A DNA stretch of 6,300 bases from Bacteroidota bacterium (GTDB lineage Bacteria; Bacteroidota; Rhodothermia; Rhodothermales; Bin80), in the NCBI GenBank assembly GCA_026702635.1, contig JAPPBZ010000322.1:1-6300 (forward strand), in the 5' to 3' direction. This document shows, in pieces, positions 1 to 5,411 of the stretch. The position numbers and the translations under genes were made by a program. The notes below the pieces were generated by a model that saw only the letters and a program-made list of their open reading frames with translations, ran no database searches and had not been told where the DNA came from. Within the stretch, counting starts at the first letter, position 1. Every line of letters begins with the position of its first letter.

Positions 1-883
1 CGTTTTGCAACCTGTCTACGGTGGAGCATCTGCACGGCCGTTTAAGACGCATCATAATGCGCTGGACATGCCACTCTACATGCGCATTGCTGATGAGTTG
101 TACCTGAAACGGTGTATTGCCGGCGGGTTTGATGGGGTCTATGAGATTGCCAAGGACTTCAGGAATGAGGGTTTGAGTCGATTCCACAACCCAGAGTTTA
201 CCATGCTGGAGTTATATGTCGCGTTTAAGGATTACGTCTGGATGATGGACCTAGTGGAGGAACTGATTGAATCAGTTGTTACGACTCTGCACGGTTCTAC
301 TCGTATACAGTGGGGGGAAGAGGAGATTTCGTTTGGACGGCCATGGCCGCGGATTCCGTTCTTTGAAGCGATCGAGAAAAAAACCGGACATGACCTGTAT
401 CAACAAGGCCGGGACACGATTCTAGAGGTAGCCGACTCTCTGAATATAGAGACCTCGTCCTCGATGGGGATCGGCAAATTGCTGGATGAGATTTTTGGTG
501 CTGCGGTTGAACCTGATCTGATTCAACCTGCATTCATTACGGATTATCCACTTGAGTTAAGCCCCCTTGCCAAGCGGCACCGGAGCCAAGAGGGACTGGT
601 CGAGCGATTTGAAATGTTCGCAGGCGGGAAAGAGTTGTGTAACGCTTTCAGTGAACTCAACGACCCAGATGACCAGAGAAAGCGTTTTGAGGATCAACTT
701 CGTCTTCGAAAAGGGGGAGACCTTGAGGCAATGCAAATGGACCATGATTACCTCCGTGCGCTTGAGTACGGCATGCCCCCCAACGCCGGATTAGGCGTGG
801 GGATTGATCGACTGGCCATGCTGATGACCAATCAAAGAAGTATCCGTGACGTGATCTTGTTTCCGCTGATGCGCCCCAACTAA
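1..883 (+). CDS. lysS: Lysyl-tRNA synthetase, class II (C-terminal part; 5' end outside window)
   Basis: Cytoplasmic enzyme that activates lysine with ATP and loads it onto tRNA-Lys. The reading frame is already open at base 2 and runs 293 codons to TAA at 881-883. The family is about 500 residues, so roughly the first 200, including the anticodon-binding OB fold, lie to the left of the window. What remains is the class II catalytic domain. It starts with the GGASARPF and HHNALD blocks (window residues about 7-22). Motif 2 follows at about 53-72 (FRNEGLS..HNPEFTMLELY), then the lysine-pocket block GGKELCNAFSELND at about 208-221, and motif 3 GLGVGIDR at about 263-270. The C-terminal end RDVILFPLMRPN is where the family normally ends. 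The TTG at base 5 is internal, not a start. The gene converges on queG 54 bases downstream. No frameshift or unusual substitution is seen. Confidence 0.97.
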   Translation, partial: VLQPVYGGASARPFKTHHNALDMPLYMRIADELYLKRCIAGGFDGVYEIAKDFRNEGLSRFHNPEFTMLELYVAFKDYVWMMDLVEELIESVVTTLHGSTRIQWGEEEISFGRPWPRIPFFEAIEKKTGHDLYQQGRDTILEVADSLNIETSSSMGIGKLLDEIFGAAVEPDLIQPAFITDYPLELSPLAKRHRSQEGLVERFEMFAGGKELCNAFSELNDPDDQRKRFEDQLRLRKGGDLEAMQMDHDYLRALEYGMPPNAGLGVGIDRLAMLMTNQRSIRDVILFPLMRPN

Positions 884-917
884 AACCGTCTGCGGTCGGG
901 ATTAATAGTGATTCTGA

Positions 918-937
918 GTCAGATCTTTGATCTAGAC
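918..937. terminator. Weak stem-loop between convergent lysS and queG
   Basis: Bases 918-925 (GTCAGATC) can pair with 928-937 (GATCT, one bulged A, then GAC) around a very short loop. The stem touches the queG stop codon at 938-940. It is the best hairpin in the 54-base convergent gap and could act on both strands. It has no T-run on either side and the loop is tight, so calling it a terminator is an inference. Confidence 0.25.
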
Positions 938-1903
938 TTAATCCCTGCGGAGGGCACGGGATCGTTTGGCTGCCCGTACGTTGCGCTTAAAGCCTTCATA
1001 CTTAGTCCGTTTCACAGCACTTCCTCTGAAGCGTTTTCGAAAGGCTTCAAGATCCAGTTCTTCCCATTCTTCGAGCGGGGTATCCTGGATTCCTTCCCGG
1101 GGCAGGAATCGAGAATCCTTCGTTTGGCGGCTGAATTTATTCCAGGGACATACATCTTGGCAAATATCGCATCCAAAAATCCAGTCCTCCTGCTGCGATA
1201 TAATTTCTTCAGGCAATGAATCCCCGCGGTGTTCGATAGTCCAGTACGAGATGCAGCGGTTCGAGTCTACTACGTAGGGCTGATAGATCGCATCCGTTGG
1301 ACATGCATCAATACATCGGGTACAGGATCCACAATGATCGTACGTAGCGGGATCATCACAGGTAAGCGGCACATCAATGATCAGTGTGCCGATAAAAAAC
1401 CAGGACCCGAGGCGGGGATTGATCAGGTTGGTGCTTTTGGCAATCCATCCCAATCCACTACGTTGTGCCCAAGCCTTATCCATCACGGGAGCAGAATCAA
1501 CAAAAACGCGCCCGGAAAGGGATTTAACTTCATCTTCCAGCCATGAATACAGCTCGTAGAGACGCTCCTTCATGACTTGATGGTAGTCATCGCCCCATGC
1601 GTAGCGACTGATTTTTCCTGCACCTTCTGCGTGGGTACCTCCCTGCCAGTAGCTATATAACACCGTTACAACCCGCTTTGCGCCTGGGACCAGTTTTCGG
1701 GGGTCTACCCGTTTTTCGAAGTTCCGGGTCATGTAAGCCATGGATGCATGTTGCCCGTTTGCAAGCCAGACTTCAAGGCGTTTTGCTTCGTCATCCAATT
1801 GCCGCGCCTCCGCGATTCCGCATGCATCGAAGCCAAGTCTTGCAGCTTCAAGCTTGAGACGTCTTGCCAGTTTAGACTGTTGGCTATGGTCAAATACAGG
1901 CAT
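938..1903 (-). CDS. queG: Epoxyqueuosine reductase (short form without HEAT repeats)
   Basis: Catalyses the last step of queuosine synthesis, reducing epoxyqueuosine to queuosine at wobble position 34 of tRNAs with GUN anticodons. The family uses cobalamin and two 4Fe-4S clusters and acts in the cytoplasm. The 321-residue protein opens with the family block LGFDACGIAEA (23-33). It has the VDSAPVMDKAWA motif (135-146), whose Asp136 matches the proposed catalytic acid, and GWIAKSTNLINP (152-163). Cluster ligands are C191, C194, C197, C201 (CxxCxxCxxxCP), then C217 and C245, C248, C252 (CxxCxxxCPWN). The length fits the short form; E. coli and B. subtilis proteins are about 380 residues because of a C-terminal extension. 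The ATG at 1903 is the first start after an in-frame TGA at 1931-1933, so the start is well fixed. No Shine-Dalgarno is visible. One oddity is Ala155 where WIGK is usual. The tail 283-320 is very basic, which fits tRNA binding. Confidence 0.96.
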   Translation of the reverse strand: MPVFDHSQQSKLARRLKLEAARLGFDACGIAEARQLDDEAKRLEVWLANGQHASMAYMTRNFEKRVDPRKLVPGAKRVVTVLYSYWQGGTHAEGAGKISRYAWGDDYHQVMKERLYELYSWLEDEVKSLSGRVFVDSAPVMDKAWAQRSGLGWIAKSTNLINPRLGSWFFIGTLIIDVPLTCDDPATYDHCGSCTRCIDACPTDAIYQPYVVDSNRCISYWTIEHRGDSLPEEIISQQEDWIFGCDICQDVCPWNKFSRQTKDSRFLPREGIQDTPLEEWEELDLEAFRKRFRGSAVKRTKYEGFKRNVRAAKRSRALRRD

Positions 1904-1962
1904 AGGAGTATTGGAATCCCATGGGATTGATCACCAGAAAGGCCAAGTCTAGACAGTTTCTT

Positions 1963-1992
1963 GTTAGACAGCGTCCAGACCAGAGCATTCAA
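1963..1992 (-). promoter_or_regulatory. Possible queG promoter (sigma-70-like)
   Basis: Reading leftward, TTGAAT (1992-1987) and TCTAAC (1968-1963) are separated by 18 bases. Each matches 4 of 6 positions of the -35 and -10 consensus, about 60 bases before the queG ATG. A TTATTTTG box at 1997-1990 is a near miss to the Bacteroidota -7 box (TAnnTTTG) and overlaps the -35 candidate. Either is weak; the placement is the main support. Confidence 0.22.
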
Positions 1993-2009
1993 AATAAGGG
2001 CAATTTACT

Positions 2010-2034
2010 CACAAAGAAAGTCTGCATCTTTGTG
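2010..2034. repeat. Inverted repeat, 8-bp stem with 9-base loop
   Basis: CACAAAGA at 2010-2017 is the exact reverse complement of TCTTTGTG at 2027-2034. No T-run follows on either strand, so it does not look like a terminator. It could be an operator or an RNA hairpin in a long queG leader, but chance is possible. Confidence 0.4.
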
Positions 2035-2060
2035 TCCAGAGAAGGGGAGGGTTGCTCATA

Positions 2061-2100
2061 TGCATATTCCGACCATGTGGACCAGTCCAATCGGAATGCA
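2061..2100. repeat. Inverted repeat with 18-base centre
   Basis: ATTCCGA at 2066-2072 pairs with TCGGAAT at 2091-2097. The stem extends with TGC (2061-2063) and GCA (2098-2100) across a 2-base bulge at 2064-2065, giving ten pairs around an 18-base centre. It overlaps the palindrome ATATGCATAT at 2058-2067. The function is unknown; it could be a protein-binding site or a structured RNA element. Confidence 0.4.
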
Positions 2101-2165
2101 CAATCTTCCCGTTGTCATTCAATTCGAGCACACAGACTTCCGCGAATCAATAGGCTTGTGCAGGC

Positions 2166-2203
2166 AAAAAAAAGGTGCCCCGTCATAGACCTGACGGGGC
2201 ACC
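2166..2203 (-). terminator. Strong Rho-independent terminator after the OmpA/PKD gene
   Basis: GGTGCCCCGTCA (2174-2185) and TGACGGGGCACC (2192-2203) form a perfect 12-bp GC-rich stem around the 6-base loop TAGACC. In the leftward direction it is followed by eight T (2173-2166). It lies 22 bases past the stop codon of the OmpA/PKD gene. It is the first clear terminator reached by leftward transcription from ftsA, so it probably ends that whole block. On the + strand the stem is followed only by ATTTT, so termination in that direction would be weaker. Confidence 0.93.
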
Positions 2204-2225
2204 ATTTTAGAGGAATGGAAAGTTT

Positions 2226-3779
2226 TTAGTTTACAGGGATCGTGTCAACCCGTCGGAATTGACCCGCTGCCCCTTTCTTGGTTGTTTGACCCGCTGCTCC
2301 CATGCCCATGTCGGACATACGGGACTCATCAATGCCGTTGTCAACGTAGTACTGCCTGACCGCTGCTGCACGGTCCTCACTCAGCTGCTGTGCATTCCGC
2401 TCGTCACGGGATGCATAGCCTTCAATGCGGACATTCAGTTCGCAGTTCTCGAGGATTTCCAGGTTTTCCATGAGCTGCGTGCGACCGGCATCGGTGAGGA
2501 CGGATGAGTTACGATCAAAGAACACCGTGTTCATCTCTGAAATATCACAGTCAAAGCAACCTTCCTCTGTCACATTCACGGTAGTCGTTCGGCTGTCACT
2601 GCCCGCATCATTGGTGAGGGTTAAGGTCACGGTGTAAGTGCCCATTTGCGCATACGTATGCGACGGGCTGGCCGCTGTACTGCCTTGGCCATCACCGAAG
2701 TCCCACTGATAGCTGAATGGCTCGGATCCGCCCACGTTGGCTGTGAAGGTCACACTTGGATCCTCGTCGCATATACTGACACTCTCCTTGTTGGTAGTGA
2801 GCGCAAGAATTTCTGCGGGAGCGATGACGGTGACACTACATGCGCCAGTAGCTGTACCGCCTTCGTTCGTTGCAAAAAACATCACCTCGTACGTTCCTGC
2901 GTCTGTGTAGGTGTGAGTACCGGAGTCTCCCACAGCTGTCCCACCATCACCGAATTCCCAGCGCAATTCAGTCGGTTGCGTCGCAACCTCCATGTTCGTG
3001 ACCGCAGAGAAATTTGCGGGAGTATCTGTCACGACCATCGTGGTCGGACAGGTAAGCGCACCAACCTCGGGTGGGGTGATCGCAGCTGCAAAATTAATTT
3101 TGAGACCAATGCCCAGGGCCGTAAGTACATCGACCCCACCGTATCCGTATTCCGATGTGCCGTCCAGTGCGTCATCACCGAAATGGAATCCTCCGTTGAG
3201 TTCTGCGAAAAATGACGTACGTGGATTAAACGCGATGTCCACTCCTACCCCGGCAAGAGGACCGAATGCACTCCCACTCTCTTCCGTTGTATAGGGTGCC
3301 TGATCCTGCGTCACATTTCCAAATGAGTACGACAGGCCAAAATTGAGATACAGAGCTGTGCGCGTCGGAGCCTCTGCGAAGGTGTACCGACCAATTGCCT
3401 GAATCGAACTGCGCATCGCATCGTCATTTGACACTCCATCCGTGTCGTTAACCCTGGCCGGGAATTGTGTGATTACAGGATATTCTCCAGCAACGTATGC
3501 GAGGCTGATTGAGAATGGGACAGAGAGTTGATATCCAAGCTCAAGGCCGACATTCCAAGGAGTACCCACATCGAAAGCATCCCCGTTAAAGTTAAATGGC
3601 GACTGTTCATTGTCACCAAAGTATGATGAAAACCCAATTCTGGGTTTCACAAAGAGATTACCTTCCGGGCGCAAGTTTTTCATGTAATCCTGTGCGATTG
3701 CACTTGGCAGGATTGTCAGAAGGAGTCCCAGTGAAAGGAGTTTTACGGCTGTCCGAAAAAGATTTGATGAGAGGCTCAT
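2226..3779 (-). CDS. Secreted OmpA-family protein with two PKD domains
   Basis: Envelope protein of 517 residues, likely an outer-membrane barrel with a periplasmic peptidoglycan-binding end. Residues 1-29 are a signal peptide (hydrophobic core about 12-25, cleavage likely after AIA). Residues 40-230 alternate aromatic/glycine strands, as in a small beta-barrel. PKD domain 1 spans about 244-318 (WEFGDGG 274-280, HTYTDAGTYEV 289-299) and PKD domain 2 about 328-403 (WDFGDG 359-364, HTYAQMGTYTVTLTLTN 374-390). The OmpA C-terminal domain spans about 415-512 (VFFDRNSSVLT, then GYAS...LSEDRAAAV, then FRRVD). The peptidoglycan loop is short and its usual Asp is Ser457, while Arg470 is kept. Six cysteines (244, 314, 337, 408, 411, 446) lie in the exported part and may form disulfides. 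The start is supported by the signal peptide and a weak AAGAAG four bases upstream. It lies 48 bases after rpsT. The exact role, beyond cell-envelope anchoring, cannot be read from the sequence. Confidence 0.9.
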   Translation of the reverse strand: MSLSSNLFRTAVKLLSLGLLLTILPSAIAQDYMKNLRPEGNLFVKPRIGFSSYFGDNEQSPFNFNGDAFDVGTPWNVGLELGYQLSVPFSISLAYVAGEYPVITQFPARVNDTDGVSNDDAMRSSIQAIGRYTFAEAPTRTALYLNFGLSYSFGNVTQDQAPYTTEESGSAFGPLAGVGVDIAFNPRTSFFAELNGGFHFGDDALDGTSEYGYGGVDVLTALGIGLKINFAAAITPPEVGALTCPTTMVVTDTPANFSAVTNMEVATQPTELRWEFGDGGTAVGDSGTHTYTDAGTYEVMFFATNEGGTATGACSVTVIAPAEILALTTNKESVSICDEDPSVTFTANVGGSEPFSYQWDFGDGQGSTAASPSHTYAQMGTYTVTLTLTNDAGSDSRTTTVNVTEEGCFDCDISEMNTVFFDRNSSVLTDAGRTQLMENLEILENCELNVRIEGYASRDERNAQQLSEDRAAAVRQYYVDNGIDESRMSDMGMGAAGQTTKKGAAGQFRRVDTIPVN

Positions 3780-3827
3780 TGTACTTCTTGCATAAAATTT
3801 TGCGTGAATTGCGTTGATTCCATGAAT

Positions 3828-4085
3828 CTAACGCGCGACGTTGTTCAAGTGTAATGAAATCTGAGATTTGTAATGCGCAGACTTATTCCGGTGGATAATC
3901 CCCTTTGTAACAAGTCTGTCCAGGTACGCCTGGGTCTCAGGGTAAAGGGCTTTTGCAACGGAAGCGTCCTCAGTTTGCAAGAGTTTCTTGACCATGGTCC
4001 GCATCCGACTACGGTGTTCGCGGTTACGGAGGCGACGTGTCGCACTCTGGCGTACTCGCTTAACTGCTGAAGCGTGTTGGGGCAT
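3828..4085 (-). CDS. rpsT: 30S ribosomal protein S20
   Basis: Primary 16S rRNA-binding protein of the small ribosomal subunit. The 85-residue product has the normal family length and pattern: a very basic N-terminal helix (QHASAVKRVRQSATRRLRNREHRSRMRT, about 3-30) and a helical middle. The signature toward the end is KGIIHRNKSAHYKSQISLHLNN (61-82), matching the family's KGxIHxNxAAxxKSxLxxxxN. The N-terminal MPQHxSAxKRxRQS form resembles Chlorobiota and Rhodothermota S20. The ATG at 4085 fits the family start; another ATG five bases upstream is in a different frame. No Shine-Dalgarno is seen. The gene lies 55 bases after ftsZ, with a TAnnTTTG-type box in between, and 48 bases before the OmpA/PKD gene. 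In other bacteria S20 can be autoregulated at translation; nothing here shows it directly. Confidence 0.95.
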   Translation of the reverse strand: MPQHASAVKRVRQSATRRLRNREHRSRMRTMVKKLLQTEDASVAKALYPETQAYLDRLVTKGIIHRNKSAHYKSQISLHLNNVAR

Positions 4086-4119
4086 AGCATAAATGTGATT
4101 TAACTAATATGCATGCTAC

Positions 4120-4127
4120 CAAATTTA
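4120..4127 (-). promoter_or_regulatory. Possible rpsT promoter -7 box (TAAATTTG)
   Basis: Leftward, TAAATTTG at 4127-4120 matches the Bacteroidota -7 consensus TAnnTTTG exactly. It sits in AT-rich DNA (ATATATAAATTTGG) 34 bases before the rpsT ATG, which would give a leader of about 28 bases. I see no TTTG at the expected -33 distance, which would lie inside the end of ftsZ. It may therefore be a partial promoter, or chance in AT-rich sequence. Confidence 0.38.
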
Positions 4128-4140
4128 TATATGGATGTTC

Positions 4141-5385
4141 CTAATCCATCATTTTCCGCAAAAAAGCAGGGACCTTATCCGTGGGTGATAGACCTTTCTT
4201 TTTTGATGGAGCATCGTCCTCACTCAGGTACCTGATTTTTTGCTCTCCCAAGGTTACATTCTTTTTAGGCTCAGCTAATCCGCGACGCTCCCATGCGGGT
4301 TTATCCAAAACCTTAAGATTGTCCTCACCTTTGTAGCCAAAGTCTTGTTCTTCGGCGAGTAATTTCTTACGCTCCCGTTTCTTCGGAGCTTTCACTCGAT
4401 CAAAACCGGTCGCAATGACAGTAATCCGCATCTTGCCCTCCATCTCAGGATCAACGACTACACCCGTGATGATCTCCGCATCCGCGCCGGCTTCATCCTT
4501 GATGACTGCCATCGCCGCGTTCACCTCTTTAATCGGTATAGAACCCGCGGTTAGGTTGACCAATACGTTCCGAGCTCCTGCAATAGATACACCATCCATG
4601 AGTGGGCTTGAAATCGCATCAAGCGTAATCGTGGCAGCGCCGGTTTTTATATCACCTGTTCCAACCCCCATGATCGCAGTGCCACTATCCTTGATCGTTG
4701 TGCGCACATCTGCAAAATCCAGGTTAATCAAGCCGGTCTTCGTAATCAGATCGCTAATTCCACGGGTGGCATCCGACAGGACATTATCTGCCCGCTGGAA
4801 TGCTTCGGCAAGATTCGTTGTCTCATCCGCTATATCCAGTAGCCGCTCGTTCGGAATTATAATCAAGGTGTCAACATTACTCCGGAGGCGATCAATCCCC
4901 GCCAAAGCATATTGCATCCGTTGCTTGTTTTCGAACTCAAAGGGCTTGGTGACGATCGCCACCACCAGGATTCCCAGTCGCCGTGCAATGTCGGCAACGA
5001 TGCTGACTCCGCCAGTTCCTGTTCCTCCCCCCATACCGGCGGTCACAAAGACCATATCAAATCCGTGCAAGGCGGTTTCGATCTCGTCAATGCATTCCAT
5101 CATAGCCTGGACACCCACATCGGGCCTCGCTCCTGCACCTAGGCCCTTGGTCAACTCCCGGCCTGCTTGAATCTTGTGCTTCGCCAAGCTCTTCTTCAGA
5201 TCCTGGGCATCCGTGTTGATGACCATAAATTCCACGGACTCCAAGCCGTGTTCGATCATGCTGTTGACGGCATTGCCGCCACCTCCGCCTATACCGACAA
5301 CGCAAATTTTTGCAATGCCCTGGTATTCAGCATCAAACTTGAACCGAGTTTTTTTCTGTTTTTCCATGATCTCGTTAGGTTTCAT
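4141..5385 (-). CDS. ftsZ: Cell division protein FtsZ
   Basis: Tubulin-like GTPase that polymerises at mid-cell to form the Z ring. Of 414 residues, 24-330 form the globular core. This includes CVVGIGGGGGNAVNSM (28-43), the tubulin signature GGGTGTG (119-125) that binds GTP phosphates, the PFEFE block (148-152) and the T7 catalytic loop NLDFADV (221-227) with Asp223 and Asp226. A charged linker (about 335-404) leads to the C-terminal peptide VPAFLRKMMD (405-414), which binds FtsA and closely resembles the E. coli form. A second similar motif, DKPAWERRG (361-369), sits inside the linker. The 23 residues before the core are longer than usual. The ATG at 5385 is taken as start, but the ATG at 5367 (residue 7) is possible; neither has a Shine-Dalgarno. 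It lies 26 bases after ftsA, so the two are surely co-transcribed. All core motifs are intact. Confidence 0.98.
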   Translation of the reverse strand: MKPNEIMEKQKKTRFKFDAEYQGIAKICVVGIGGGGGNAVNSMIEHGLESVEFMVINTDAQDLKKSLAKHKIQAGRELTKGLGAGARPDVGVQAMMECIDEIETALHGFDMVFVTAGMGGGTGTGGVSIVADIARRLGILVVAIVTKPFEFENKQRMQYALAGIDRLRSNVDTLIIIPNERLLDIADETTNLAEAFQRADNVLSDATRGISDLITKTGLINLDFADVRTTIKDSGTAIMGVGTGDIKTGAATITLDAISSPLMDGVSIAGARNVLVNLTAGSIPIKEVNAAMAVIKDEAGADAEIITGVVVDPEMEGKMRITVIATGFDRVKAPKKRERKKLLAEEQDFGYKGEDNLKVLDKPAWERRGLAEPKKNVTLGEQKIRYLSEDDAPSKKKGLSPTDKVPAFLRKMMD

Positions 5386-5411
5386 TTTGATCGGAAAGGA
5401 AATGAGTTGTT

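Larger units (their letters stand above)
1904..2165. other. Gene-free spacer upstream of queG
   Basis: No credible gene is seen on either strand. Open frames here are short, have unlikely composition, or run into queG or through the terminator at 2166-2203. What it holds: the likely queG promoter region at its left end; an 8-bp stem with 9-base loop at 2010-2034; a 7-bp inverted repeat at 2066-2072/2091-2097, extendable by three pairs past a 2-base bulge; a 10-bp perfect palindrome ATATGCATAT at 2058-2067; and the short direct repeat TAGACAG at 1950 and 1965. No tRNA or recognised riboswitch is seen. At about 260 bases it is long for this tightly packed window. Confidence 0.6.

Noticed and set aside
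1729..1992. 87-codon - strand frame overlapping the queG start
   Set aside because: Most of it overlaps queG in another frame and the product has no family resemblance. queG has a clear start at 1903.
1921..2229. 102-codon open frame on the + strand in the queG upstream spacer
   Set aside because: It would read through the strong terminator at 2166-2203 into the OmpA gene end, has no ribosome binding site and shows no protein-like pattern.
2646..3215. 189-codon open frame on the + strand opposite the OmpA/PKD gene
   Set aside because: Antisense to the PKD domains, no recognisable motif, composition of a shadow frame.
3794..3827. AAAATTTT palindrome and imperfect GCGTGAATT/GCGTTGATT repeat in the rpsT-OmpA gap
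   Set aside because: Short and AT-rich, with no matching -33 or -35 box; too weak to call a promoter or operator.
3845..4090. 81-codon - strand frame overlapping rpsT, starting at the ATG five bases upstream
   Set aside because: S20 family motifs are found only in the frame starting at 4085; this one is a shifted frame.
4415..5170. 251-codon open frame on the + strand opposite ftsZ
   Set aside because: It lies wholly inside ftsZ, whose family motifs are unmistakable. The product is low-complexity Ser/Ile/Pro-rich with no family pattern, typical of an antisense shadow.
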